Positions 50,595-59,460 of a stretch of DNA of 64,000 nucleotides are shown here, piece by piece. Below the pieces are notes generated by a model. That model worked only from the letters and a program-made list of their open reading frames with translations, ran no database searches and was not told the origin of the DNA. Every line of letters begins with the position of its first letter. The first letter of the stretch is position 1. Made by a program: the position numbers and the translations under genes. Origin of the DNA: Mesobacillus harenae (GTDB lineage: Bacteria > Bacillota > Bacilli > Bacillales > Cytobacillaceae); the NCBI RefSeq assembly GCF_013343715.1, contig NZ_JABUNR010000009.1, positions 62,001 through 126,000 on the forward strand. Direction: 5' to 3'.

Positions 50595-51554
50595 GTGAAA
50601 GTTTTAGTCACAGGCGGTGCAGGATTTATCGGTTCCCACATTACAGAACTCCTTCTTGAACAAGGATATGATGTAGTGGTCATCGATAATTTAACTTCAG
50701 GCAGCTTGAATAACATTCCAGGAAAAGTTACCTTCCACCAAGCAGACATTAATTCTTCAGAAACTGAGAATATCATAAGAACAGAAAAGCCGGATTATTT
50801 AATCCATGCTGCAGCACAAGTCAGTGTAGCCAATTCAATAGACTCACCATTAAACGATGCGAATATCAATATTATCGGCACGCTGAGACTACTAGATTAT
50901 GCAAAAAAATACAGCATAAAGAAAATCATTTTTTCTTCTACGTGTGCAGTATACGGCGAAACTGGAGACATTAGTATCCCCAGAGACTACAAGGTAGAGC
51001 CCCTGTCCTTCTATGGAGCTAGTAAATTTGCATCTGAACTGTATATTCAGCTTTACTGCAATTTCCACCAGCTTCCATACACTATTTTAAGGTATGCAAA
51101 TGTTTATGGTCCGAGGCAAAGCTCTCAAGGTGAAGGCGGAGTTGTCTCTATCTTCTGCAAAAGCTTGCTTGCTGGAAAGAGACCCTTTATTTTTGGTGAT
51201 GGCGGACAGACCAGAGATTTCATTTATGTAAAAGATGTGGCTCTAGCAAATGTGGCTTCTCTAGAGAATGGAACGAACCAGGTTCTTAATATCGGCACGA
51301 ATCAGAAAACGTCGATCAAGGAACTTGCAGAATTTTTAAACGAGCTGGCTCCTGACAACTTTCCAGCTGAATATGCTCCAGCCAAAGATGGTGACATCCG
51401 TTTTAGCTGCCTTGATATCAAGGAAACAATACACGAATTGAATTGGAAGCCCGCATGGAGTTTGCAACAAGGATTGGCGGAGACTTTCAGATTCTATCAA
51501 TTAGAATTAGGAGGGAATAAGGATGGCAAGAACCAAAATGATCAACAGCCGTAA
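50595..51554 (+). CDS. NAD-dependent sugar epimerase/dehydratase (GalE-like)
   Basis: 319 residues from GTG 50595, which follows AAAGGGGGG by 9 nt. VLVTGGAGFIGSHITELL binds NAD, SSTCAVYGE provides the catalytic Thr/Ser, and Tyr-140/Lys-144 form YGASK. NVYGPRQSSQGEGGVVSIF and FGDGGQTRDFIYVKDVA fit UDP-hexose 4-epimerases. Its 3' end overlaps the GT-D gene by 32 nt. It probably makes an activated sugar for that glycosyltransferase. Confidence 0.88.
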   Translation: MKVLVTGGAGFIGSHITELLLEQGYDVVVIDNLTSGSLNNIPGKVTFHQADINSSETENIIRTEKPDYLIHAAAQVSVANSIDSPLNDANINIIGTLRLLDYAKKYSIKKIIFSSTCAVYGETGDISIPRDYKVEPLSFYGASKFASELYIQLYCNFHQLPYTILRYANVYGPRQSSQGEGGVVSIFCKSLLAGKRPFIFGDGGQTRDFIYVKDVALANVASLENGTNQVLNIGTNQKTSIKELAEFLNELAPDNFPAEYAPAKDGDIRFSCLDIKETIHELNWKPAWSLQQGLAETFRFYQLELGGNKDGKNQNDQQP

Positions 51555-52296
51555 ACTGATGGATAAGATTTTACGAGCTTTAAAACATAAAAAACCGCTT
51601 TCTGTCATTTCTGTTGGTGCGACTGAATCATTTGTCATGGCACAATATACGGTCATGTCAGAAGAAGAATTTATGAATCATCCGGAAGCCTATATCGCTA
51701 ACCAAGGGATGAAAAGTGGGTTTGAGCACAGGGGAATTCGATTTCCTAATATACAAACTCGCGATGAAGTAGTAGAAGCTGTCCAGAAGGCAGATATCAT
51801 TGGCTATAATACGATCGTCCAAACGATGAATGGAGGCCAATTAACTGAAAAGGTTTTTGAGGCGTATAAAATCAAGCCAAGGTATATCTTTGAAGCTAAC
51901 CTCCGCCGTGTACTCATGTTCTCTCAAAAGGAGAAATTTGAAAAGATGCTGAAAGACAAGAAAATCCTGCTGATCAGCTCTATCGCTGATAAAGCTAAGG
52001 AGGGAATGGAAACCACCTTAAAAGATAAATTGGATTTTGACATTGTAGGAACCATCAGTATCTTTGAATATGAAGAGATTCCACGGGTAAAAGAAGAAAT
52101 TGCTAATTACGATTTTGACCTATGCCTTATTGCCGCTGGGACAAATGCCTTAATATTAGCCACCCATATTGCTGAAAAACATGGCAAAGTGGCAATTGAT
52201 ATTGGCTCTGGAATGAACAGCCTGTATACAGGAGAAGTTGTAACCGACGAATGGCTGACTGACATCATAGGGCTCGACCGGCTGATGGAAATGTGA
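51523..52296 (+). CDS. GT-D fold glycosyltransferase
   Basis: 257 residues. ISVGATESFVMAQYTVMSEE and the internal motif INSRKLMDKILRALKHKKPL match GT-D-fold domains found in bacterial cell-surface glycan genes; IGYNTIVQTMNGGQ and IAAGTNALILATHIAEKHGK form the later half, where IDIGSGMNSL resembles sugar-nucleotide sites. GGAGG before ATG 51523, inside the epimerase gene. Followed by two HipA-like kinase genes in the same operon. Confidence 0.75.
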   Translation: MARTKMINSRKLMDKILRALKHKKPLSVISVGATESFVMAQYTVMSEEEFMNHPEAYIANQGMKSGFEHRGIRFPNIQTRDEVVEAVQKADIIGYNTIVQTMNGGQLTEKVFEAYKIKPRYIFEANLRRVLMFSQKEKFEKMLKDKKILLISSIADKAKEGMETTLKDKLDFDIVGTISIFEYEEIPRVKEEIANYDFDLCLIAAGTNALILATHIAEKHGKVAIDIGSGMNSLYTGEVVTDEWLTDIIGLDRLMEM

Positions 52297-52326
52297 TAAA
52301 AAAGATTCCATATTGGAGGTGAAAAT

Positions 52327-53154
52327 ATGCTGAAAGCTATTAAATATATTGGAGCAATGAGCAAGGGAAAAACCAGACCACAGCTGTTTGAATGTGATGA
52401 TGGAAATCAGTATGTTGTGAAATTTATGTCAAATCCGATTAGTCCCAATGCTGACAAGCACCTCGTCCATGAAATCATCGCTAACCGCCTCGCTCAGCTT
52501 CTTGGCCTTCCCGCTGCTAAAGGTCAAATCATTTATTTCTCGAAAGAAATTATTGAAAACACACCAGAGATAAATGAATTTCAGGTCAAGCCAGGCCCCC
52601 ATTTCGGAACCATTTTTTATAAAAATAAAACTCGGCCTACCAAGAAAGAGCGTATAAAAAAATGCAGTAACCTTCAAGAAATGGCCGGTGTGATGGTATT
52701 TGATCATTGGGTACACAATCGAGACCGATCGAATAATCTTTGGAATTTAATCATTGACGAAGGAGAACACGAAAATAAGCTTTATATGATCGACCATGCG
52801 GGCTGCTTTTACAGTACGAGAAGAAGCAGAAAAAAACTTAGGAGCGGGGCCGATTCTATTCGTATCCACTGGGGCAAAAATTATGATCAATTTAGGCCAT
52901 TTTTAACGGATAAACTGCCGTTCATGAAGTATGTGAAGAAAATTGAACAGCTAGCGGATTCAGAAATCAGAGAAATTGTCTTTTCAACCCCTACCGAATG
53001 GGAGCCTGATCCCAATGAACTTGAGGGCATCTATGAATATTTAACTACTCGTAAATCATTTATAAGAGAAATCACTGAGAAACTAATGGAAGATAAACTT
53101 AAAATCCGCAGTTCAACTTTCCTTAAGAACTTTCTTAAGGACCTGTTCCCTTAG
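52327..53154 (+). CDS. HipA-like kinase family protein (copy 1)
   Basis: 275 residues of the HipA_2 type: LKAIKYIGAMSKGKTRPQLF start, QYVVKFMSNP (Lys of the ATP site), VHEIIANRLAQLLGLPAAKG, VFDHWVHNRDRSNNLWNLII (catalytic-loop HNRD...N) and LYMIDHAGCFYS (metal-binding Asp). Alone, without HipB antitoxin, so probably not a persistence toxin. GGAGGTG lies 7 nt before the ATG. Tandem paralogue at 53171. Confidence 0.82.
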   Translation: MLKAIKYIGAMSKGKTRPQLFECDDGNQYVVKFMSNPISPNADKHLVHEIIANRLAQLLGLPAAKGQIIYFSKEIIENTPEINEFQVKPGPHFGTIFYKNKTRPTKKERIKKCSNLQEMAGVMVFDHWVHNRDRSNNLWNLIIDEGEHENKLYMIDHAGCFYSTRRSRKKLRSGADSIRIHWGKNYDQFRPFLTDKLPFMKYVKKIEQLADSEIREIVFSTPTEWEPDPNELEGIYEYLTTRKSFIREITEKLMEDKLKIRSSTFLKNFLKDLFP

Positions 53155-53170
53155 ATTGGAGGTGAAATCA

Positions 53171-53944
53171 ATGATAAAAGCTGTTAAATATATGGGAGCA
53201 TTAAAGCGTGGGGAAACAAAGCCTCATTTGTTTGAGTGTGAGGATGGAAATTTATATGTCGTCAAGCTCATGTCCAATCCTGTAGGAAAAATGATTCTTG
53301 TTCACGAACATATTGCAAATGGCCTGGCCAAATACCTTGGTCTTCCAGTTGCGGAAGGAAAAGTGATTTACCTTTCCAGAGACTTAATCGATCGAACACC
53401 AGAAATCCAAAAGTTCAACATGGAGCCCGGTCCCCACTTTGGCTGCCTTTACTACAAAAATGCAGTACGCCCCACAACTGAGAAACGAATCATTAAATGC
53501 CAAAACCTTCACCAAATGGCGGGTGTCATCGTCTTTGACCACTGGGTTCGCAATCGGGATCGCTGCTCCAATTATTTCAATTTGATTATTGATGAGGGTG
53601 CAGTACACAATAAACTTTATATGATTGACCATGCAGGCTGTTTCCACAGTTCAATCAGAAGCAGCAAAAGGTTAAAGGCAACCGCCTATTATATGGATGT
53701 ATTTTGGGGAGATTTGTACAAAGAATTTCAACCCTTTTTATCAGATAAGAAACTATTTTACCGTTATATAAGCGCCATTGAGCAGTTTCCTGATGATGAA
53801 ATCGAAAGAATTGTCCTCTCCACCCCTCCTGAATGGGAAAGTGATACAACAGAATTGGACGGGTTGGCAGCCTATTTAATTGAACGAAAAAACAACTTGA
53901 AAGAGCCAATTAAAAAGCTGCTAAGTAACCATTGGGGGATATAG
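53171..53944 (+). CDS. HipA-like kinase family protein (copy 2)
   Basis: 257 residues, about 50-60 percent identical by eye to copy 1, with the same motifs (VVKLMSNP, VFDHWVRNRDRCSNYFNLII, LYMIDHAGCFHS) and a shorter C-terminus. ATG 53171 has GGAGGTG 7 nt upstream; 16 nt after copy 1. Last gene of the operon, ended by a terminator. The substrate could be a protein or a glycan component. Confidence 0.82.
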   Translation: MIKAVKYMGALKRGETKPHLFECEDGNLYVVKLMSNPVGKMILVHEHIANGLAKYLGLPVAEGKVIYLSRDLIDRTPEIQKFNMEPGPHFGCLYYKNAVRPTTEKRIIKCQNLHQMAGVIVFDHWVRNRDRCSNYFNLIIDEGAVHNKLYMIDHAGCFHSSIRSSKRLKATAYYMDVFWGDLYKEFQPFLSDKKLFYRYISAIEQFPDDEIERIVLSTPPEWESDTTELDGLAAYLIERKNNLKEPIKKLLSNHWGI

Positions 53945-53962
53945 CTATATACCCCCTCACAC

Positions 53963-53992
53963 AAACAGGGAATAGAGTTTCCCTGTTTTTTT
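53963..53992 (+). terminator. Terminator of the epimerase/GT-D/HipA operon
   Basis: AAACAGGGAA-TAGAGT-TTCCCTGTTT, a 10-bp stem followed by T residues, 18 bp past the stop codon. Confidence 0.9.
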
Positions 53993-54188
53993 AATTTCTT
54001 AATTAATTGGATAATCTTCCAGGCTATTACTGAATAATGACCAACAAGACTATTATATAAGCTATTAATCTTCCCTTCCTAGCTTTCAAAAATCTACCCT
54101 GAAAATAATTAAGTTTTATAATTCAGGTTTTACTAATAACACAGCGGGAATAACATGAATAACTACAGGTTAAAGGGAGGTGAACACG

Positions 54189-54299
54189 ATGACTTGGCTA
54201 TACAGTAAGGCTATGGAAGCGTTCGAGAAAGATGCTGAGCGCAAAAAACAGCAAGAACAACAAAACACTGTAAAGTTGAATTACCGAAAATCCAAGTAA
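54189..54299 (+). CDS. Small basic protein, 36 residues
   Basis: MTWLYSKAMEAFEKDAERKK and a Gln-rich, Lys-rich tail, probably one amphipathic helix. GGGAGGTG lies 7 nt before the ATG and a terminator follows at 54338, so it looks like a real one-gene unit. Family not recognised. Confidence 0.6.
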   Translation: MTWLYSKAMEAFEKDAERKKQQEQQNTVKLNYRKSK

Positions 54300-54337
54300 G
54301 GTTCTTAATGAAAGAGCTTTTAATTTAACTCCACCTG

Positions 54338-54363
54338 TCATCCCGTAGAGGATGATTTTTTTT
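54338..54363 (+). terminator. Terminator after the 36-residue gene
   Basis: TCATCC-CGTAGA-GGATGA, then eight T. Confidence 0.85.
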
Positions 54364-54405
54364 ATTTTATACACAGCTGTATCTTTATAAGCACATTGTT
54401 AAATC

Positions 54406-54954
54406 TTATTCATTAAACCTTCCCATTAAAATCGTATTATAGTAATTTCCATCAGATAGAACTTTGTCATTTTTTAAGATGCCTTCTACTTGAAAGCCAT
54501 ATTTTTCATAGAGTTTCTTTGCGTTATGGTTGGTTTCGAGGACACTCAGGGTTATTTTCTTAATGTTGTTAGCATCAGCCCATTCGATTGATTCTTTTAA
54601 AAGGTTTTTTCCGATACTGAACCCCCAAAAGTCTTTAAGTACGCAGACTCCAAATTCTACTCTATGAGAGGTTCTTTTCAAGTTATTCCCTTCACACCTA
54701 GAAAACCCGACAATTCTTCCATTAATTATTACGGCAACTAGAAACAGGTTATTCTTACTTTGTGTGTCAGTTTTTATAATTTGTTTAAAACCGGTTTCAT
54801 CTATATAAGCCTCGCTCTTTTCCCGGTCAAGATTTTCTGTTTCTCCATCTATTTCCAATCTTACCTCTGATAGGTTTTTAGCATCTAGCTCGGTTGCCGA
54901 CCGAATCCAATACCTTAAATCATTTATGTAAAATTCTTTTTCATTCACTTTCAC
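54406..54954 (-). CDS. GNAT family N-acetyltransferase
   Basis: 182 residues. IRSATELDAKNLSEVRLEID start, VGFSRCEGNN strand, VEFGVCVLKDFWGFSIGKNLL acetyl-CoA loop (with G-F-S-I-G-K in place of the usual GxGxG/A) and NHNAKKLYEKYGFQVEG. Substrate unknown. It lies 20 nt downstream of the next GNAT gene on the same strand, probably one operon. Confidence 0.8.
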   Translation of the reverse strand: MKVNEKEFYINDLRYWIRSATELDAKNLSEVRLEIDGETENLDREKSEAYIDETGFKQIIKTDTQSKNNLFLVAVIINGRIVGFSRCEGNNLKRTSHRVEFGVCVLKDFWGFSIGKNLLKESIEWADANNIKKITLSVLETNHNAKKLYEKYGFQVEGILKNDKVLSDGNYYNTILMGRFNE

Positions 54955-54974
54955 AGGGACACCCTCTCAATCCT

Positions 54975-55745
54975 TTAGCTCATCACAAAAACTGAGTATT
55001 TAACTGGGTTTTCAAACCCTAATCCTTCACCTAGTTTTATCGAGGAAAAATTGTTAACATCACAATCCCATTTAGGTGTTACATTTCGGACGATACAATG
55101 TTCAATGAACTTTCTGGCTACAATATGGCCGAAACCCATACCTCTGAATCTAGTTAGAGTTGCAATATCAATTTCTGCATACTCAGTTGAAGAAAAGATT
55201 GATATACACTCACTAGCAATAGTTTCATTATGAAGCAAACAAAATCCAAAACCATTCTCGATAAAATTGGATACAGAACCCCAATACTCATTAAGATAAA
55301 GCTCGTTAAATTCCTGGCTTTGAGAAATTACCTTTTCATCTATAGGTTGTATTTTAGATTCGCTTGAGGCTCCTCCTCCTATTTGTGCTGAAAATTTCAG
55401 CTGGTTAAAACGAAAACGAAAACGATTTAATTGCTTTAATTCGTTACCAAATACTTTATGGATCATTTTATCCCATTCTTTAGATGGCGAGAACAAAGTA
55501 AACCGCTTGTTCTCCCTTTTCCTATCCTTATAAATTTCTAAAACTGAATGATGAAAATCCCTGTTGTTTTGTTCTCCAGCCACAACAAAAATTCCGGTCT
55601 CAGTTCCAATTAAAGCTGACCGCTTAGACTCATCCATATAAACCCGGCCTGGGATATAACCGTCTAGGACTGAGTATGTAAAAGTGGGATAAGTTTCACT
55701 TTCGGCCTCTTCCACCAGGCTGGTTGCTTTGGAAAAACGCTTCAT
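54975..55745 (-). CDS. GNAT acetyltransferase, PF12746-like
   Basis: 256 residues. The C-terminal GNAT core has NEYWGSVSNFIENGFGFCLL, AEIDIATLTRFRGMGFGHIVARKFIEHC (acetyl-CoA loop RGMGFG) and WDCDVNNFSSIKLGEGLGFE. The N-terminal half is family-specific. ATG 55745 has AGGAGGTG 7 nt upstream; an in-frame ATG at 55766 precedes that site and is unlikely. Substrate unknown. Confidence 0.78.
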   Translation of the reverse strand: MKRFSKATSLVEEAESETYPTFTYSVLDGYIPGRVYMDESKRSALIGTETGIFVVAGEQNNRDFHHSVLEIYKDRKRENKRFTLFSPSKEWDKMIHKVFGNELKQLNRFRFRFNQLKFSAQIGGGASSESKIQPIDEKVISQSQEFNELYLNEYWGSVSNFIENGFGFCLLHNETIASECISIFSSTEYAEIDIATLTRFRGMGFGHIVARKFIEHCIVRNVTPKWDCDVNNFSSIKLGEGLGFENPVKYSVFVMS

Positions 55746-55850
55746 TTTTTCATCACCTCCTCTCATTCACTCACTTCTTTTTTGTCCAACTGTATTGTTT
55801 AGAAGAGTTTTACAAACATTAAAAAGAAAAAAACAAAAGGTGTGACAAAT

Positions 55851-56543
55851 ATGGAACAAGAAGAAAAATTAAAAACTGCTGTAACTGCAATGGCGAGTGA
55901 TTTAAAGGCACAGACTTTTGGAGGAGCTGAAAAAACGACGAAAACTGTTGTTAATATTAATACAGCTCAGACTTTTATTGACGATTGGAATGCTATGTCT
56001 AAAAAGGCAGCGAAGCATACAATCGAACAATACGGCCCTCCAAACGAAGCCACTCAAAGCAGGTTAATCTGGTATAACAATGGGCCGTGGAAAAGAACAA
56101 TTGTTTATCGTGACGAAATTCCACATGATTTTCCACAACCACATACCGATGTGATTGAGAACTTTATTAACTATTCCGTACCACTAGACATGTTCAGTGA
56201 ACTTGCAAAATTTGATGGAAGTGTAATCGTTGAAAGGACAAGAGCTGAAGTCTCCTCACGATGTGATATGGAAGCAGCAAATATCCTTGCTCTAAACTTA
56301 ATGAATGACATTGTCAAAGGGAAACTAACAGCCGAAAAAGCTAGAGATGTTTATTGTGAAGTCACCTCTGCTTTTATGATGAATCAGTCTGCTCCTTACG
56401 CAGAGAAACTTCAATTTGAGGTTTCAACAGAAGCAAAGTATGATACGGACATCGTTATGATAACAAATGAAATGGCAGAACATGCTATTGAAAAAGTGGC
56501 CGGTATGTTCGAAGATCCTCAGAATAAAGGTAAACTTCATTAA
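55851..56543 (+). CDS. Conserved protein of unknown function
   Basis: 230 residues, soluble. Segments: MSKKAAKHTIEQYGPPNEAT, LIWYNNGPWKRTIVYRDEIP, HDFPQPHTDVIENFINYSVP and a helical C-terminal half with GKLTAEKARDVY. No catalytic motif known to me. AAGGTG is 8 nt before ATG 55851. Divergent from the GNAT gene. Confidence 0.65.
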   Translation: MEQEEKLKTAVTAMASDLKAQTFGGAEKTTKTVVNINTAQTFIDDWNAMSKKAAKHTIEQYGPPNEATQSRLIWYNNGPWKRTIVYRDEIPHDFPQPHTDVIENFINYSVPLDMFSELAKFDGSVIVERTRAEVSSRCDMEAANILALNLMNDIVKGKLTAEKARDVYCEVTSAFMMNQSAPYAEKLQFEVSTEAKYDTDIVMITNEMAEHAIEKVAGMFEDPQNKGKLH

Positions 56544-56636
56544 TTGTAAGTAAATCTATTAAGGATTATCCTGAAAAGACAATCCTTAACATCTACAAAT
56601 CTTCTCTTACCAGAACTAATTTTACGGGTTAAAAAA

Positions 56637-57191
56637 TCAAACATAACCAGCTATAAAGCGACATGCTTCATTGGGAGACGGCAAAGAACCTCCCTGGATG
56701 ATTGAGGCCTCACTTCGGATTATTTCTGGTGATGGATTTTGAGAAGGATATACCATGATTCCATCTTTTCGAAGCATTTCTACATTTCGCTGTACACTAG
56801 GCTTTCTCCACATACCTGCATACATACTTGGGAAAAAGATCGTAGGTGTATCCGCCGCGAGCAATGTCGCTGAAACAATATCTTGGGCAAATCCTTGTGC
56901 GGTTTTCGCAATAGTATTAGCGGAAGCAGGTAAAATCACAATAGCGTCCGCCCAATGAGTCAGTTCAACATGTGGCATCTTAAAGCCCGATTTTTCAGTT
57001 AGATCAACAAATACACTACCATCTATACTATGTATTAATGTACTAGCAGGAATAAAGGTTTGTGCAGAAGGTGTCATCATGATATGCATGCGACATCCAA
57101 AATGGTTCTGTATGGAAGTTATATACGGACTTATATTTAACAAGTTTATCGAACCAGTTAAACCGAGTAATATATTCTTAGGACGTGACAA
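56637..57191 (-). CDS. HFCD-family flavoprotein (EpiD/Dfp-like decarboxylase)
   Basis: About 184 residues. LLGLTGSINLLNISPYI is the FMN-binding start; His in HVELTHWADAIVILP and PASANTIAKTAQGFAQDIVS match the PASANTI motif of EpiD-type Cys decarboxylases and Dfp; IFFPSMYAGMWRKPSVQRNV matches the MNxxMW-type substrate clamp (here MYAGMW). Reaction: FMN-dependent decarboxylation of a cysteine-containing peptide or pantothenoyl-Cys. TTG 57191 has GAGGTG 6 nt upstream; GTG 57200 overlaps it. No RiPP precursor seen nearby. Confidence 0.78.
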   Translation of the reverse strand: MSRPKNILLGLTGSINLLNISPYITSIQNHFGCRMHIMMTPSAQTFIPASTLIHSIDGSVFVDLTEKSGFKMPHVELTHWADAIVILPASANTIAKTAQGFAQDIVSATLLAADTPTIFFPSMYAGMWRKPSVQRNVEMLRKDGIMVYPSQNPSPEIIRSEASIIQGGSLPSPNEACRFIAGYV

Positions 57192-57258
57192 TTCATTCAC
57201 CTCATGTTTTTAAAAGCAGCTAATTTAACGATAATAACCAAGCTGAAAATTTTATTAA

Positions 57259-58356
57259 TTAATTTAGAAGGCTTTTCATCCGATCATCAAGATATTCAAA
57301 AGCGTTTGCTAAAGAATCTTTGGGTATCTTTCTATAAAGATCGCCCAAGCTTGCTTCAAAGTAACAACTGTTTGAATCGATTTCTTTTAAATTTCCTGTT
57401 ATGCCTATTCCTGTTTGTAGATGGACTTCAATTAGAACCTTTTCCATTTGAACTAAAGAATAAGGGAAATGGACATGAAACATATTAGATACCGGAATCG
57501 ATGGTACGGTTGTGATAGTATGAACCGCATTAAAGTGGCTCGCGAGCTCTTGTGCGTCTTCGTAATACTGTTGCATTTTGTGAGATCTCATTTCATAATA
57601 ATAATCCGCCGAGAGGATATATGGATACAAACTTATCAAGTCTCCACCGTACCGCCTTTTCCAAACTTTAGATTTCTCGGTGAAATGTCGGTCTCCGGCA
57701 AGGATCGCTCCAGCAATTCCGCCAATTCCTTTATATAACGAGATATAGACACTATCAAAAAGCGTGCATATTTCTGCAGCTGACTTCTGGTAATAAGGCA
57801 GTACCTCTAATAGCCGCGCTCCCTCAAGGTGCAGCTTAATTCCTTTATCGGAGCAGTATTTTGAAATCCGTTCAAGCGTTTCATAGCTTGGCAATTGCCC
57901 TCCTATTTCCCGCTGAGGCAATTCCAGTAAAAGACAAGCGATATCTTCTCCCATCCCCTCGACATCTTCCAATTCTATTACACGGCTTTTGTCAGCAAGC
58001 AATACGGTTTCAATCTTATGTAATTCTTTCAGACCGTCTTCTTCATGAATCTCCAGATGGCTTAACGGGTGGTAAGCAACTTTTTGCAGTCCTTTGTCAT
58101 CGCACCAAATCCGCAAAGCAATCTGTTCAGCCATCGTCCCACTAGGAAAAAATACAGCTTGGTCTTTTCCAAGCAACGCAGCCATTTTTTCTTGGAATTC
58201 TTCAATAACCTTCCCTTTTCCATAAATATCACTATCTAAATCACCTTCCATTTTCCGAAAGGCTTCTTTTAATACTTGGATATTTCGCTTGCCATGGGTA
58301 GTCAATTGGTATTTCGTTTCGTTATATGTATTGCTTAATGTACTGGATTCGGTCAT
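57259..58356 (-). CDS. Threonine aldolase/beta-eliminating lyase family, PLP enzyme
   Basis: 365 residues. FFPSGTMAEQIALRIWC, HLEIHEEDG, LPQREIGGQLPSYETL, KLHLEGARLLEV and SVYISLYKGIGGIAGAILAG, where the Lys is the PLP Schiff-base residue. Typical reaction is retro-aldol cleavage of allo-threonine or related beta-hydroxy amino acids to glycine. AGGAG 10 nt before ATG 58356. It is followed after about 70 bp by the flavoprotein gene. Confidence 0.8.
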   Translation of the reverse strand: MTESSTLSNTYNETKYQLTTHGKRNIQVLKEAFRKMEGDLDSDIYGKGKVIEEFQEKMAALLGKDQAVFFPSGTMAEQIALRIWCDDKGLQKVAYHPLSHLEIHEEDGLKELHKIETVLLADKSRVIELEDVEGMGEDIACLLLELPQREIGGQLPSYETLERISKYCSDKGIKLHLEGARLLEVLPYYQKSAAEICTLFDSVYISLYKGIGGIAGAILAGDRHFTEKSKVWKRRYGGDLISLYPYILSADYYYEMRSHKMQQYYEDAQELASHFNAVHTITTVPSIPVSNMFHVHFPYSLVQMEKVLIEVHLQTGIGITGNLKEIDSNSCYFEASLGDLYRKIPKDSLANAFEYLDDRMKSLLN

Positions 58357-58359
58357 CAC

Positions 58360-58907
58360 ACGCAGGCTCCTATCACAAATTTCTTTGTAATTGTGAAACT
58401 CTATTACTTGTTTATCTAACCAACCTAATTTTACGTTACGGGAATTACGTATATTGCTTCAGTCTTGAAGCTATTTAAACAAATAGATGCTCTCAGGTAC
58501 TAGATTTTCTTCGTTCACTATCAATATTACCACTTTTATTTCATCCGCACATTTTGAAATAGCTCAACCTAACTTATATTCACAATTACTTCTGCTTAAG
58601 TCTCTCGTACCAGAGACACCACAGATGAACTTTCCAATGTCATTGAGTTCCTAAAGGACTATCTTCCCTCACTCCAGTAGCCTTTTAATCCTGTTAATCT
58701 GTAACTTATACCTGTATAGCTATCGAGTAAGTCTTGAGAAAAATGCGGATATAAATAATGACCCCTCTGGTGGTTATGCGTTCATACCCAAACCACCAAA
58801 TCATGCATCGTTTCAGCAGTAAATTAAGAATAATACTTAATATATTAGAAAATAAGAGTTTTAATTTGGAATTCGATAATTCCCATGAGAGAACTTATAA
58901 AAAAACT
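58360..58907. other. Gene-free region
   Basis: Roughly 550 bp between minus-strand units. I see no coding frame with a start. An imperfect inverted repeat GTCTCTCGTACCAGAGAC (58602-58619) is the only symmetric element found. Confidence 0.4.
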
Positions 58908-58928
58908 AGCCCGTAAAAAGGCTAGTAG
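58901..58928 (-). terminator. Terminator of the DUF1904 gene
   Basis: ACTAGCC and GGCTAGT with an 8-nt loop (58907-58928), then seven T on the minus strand. Confidence 0.85.
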
Positions 58929-58950
58929 GTAAGAATTTATTGAATGTTTG

Positions 58951-59286
58951 TTAAAAGTCTGCAAAACTCTTTTCATTTAAATAATATTTCGACTCTGAAT
59001 AGGCAGTAAAAGCGACTTCCACTTCTGGTATTCCCAGTAAATGAACTTGCATTGTTATTATTTGTGCAAATCGATCCTGAATAGCCTTACCTCGATCAAA
59101 CCATTTTACTTCTATAAATGGATATCCAGGGACTTCCTTTTGGTCAAAAACAAAAGTAGATTGTAATACCTCTAGAGTGAAATTATCCAATTCACAGTCA
59201 CATAGGTCAGATAGTTTTTGTACTAAAGCATTAGAAATTGTTTTGGTCTGCTCAACCGAAATACCTCTGATAACTAGATGCGGCAT
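58951..59286 (-). CDS. DUF1904 family protein (tautomerase-like fold)
   Basis: 111 residues. PHLVIRGISVEQTKTISNAL at the start keeps Pro as the first residue after Met, as in 4-oxalocrotonate tautomerase-like proteins; YPFIEVKWFDRGKAIQDRFA is the family signature. GGGGGT precedes the ATG. Reaction unknown. Confidence 0.8.
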   Translation of the reverse strand: MPHLVIRGISVEQTKTISNALVQKLSDLCDCELDNFTLEVLQSTFVFDQKEVPGYPFIEVKWFDRGKAIQDRFAQIITMQVHLLGIPEVEVAFTAYSESKYYLNEKSFADF

Positions 59287-59460
59287 TCAAATACCCCCGA
59301 AAAATTAAAAATTCTACACGGTTCTATTAACTAAACATGTAATTTCTTTAGCAGATTATAAAAAATGTAACTTTTGTCCTCTAACATACATACTGTATTA
59401 AATTAGTCACACCCAACTAAGTAGGTTTTAATTAGATTTTAATCTAAGTTAATGTTCCAT

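Noticed and set aside
52327..53944. HipA toxin-antitoxin locus
   Set aside because: No HipB-like HTH gene precedes either kinase; both belong to the stand-alone HipA_2 type in a glycan operon.
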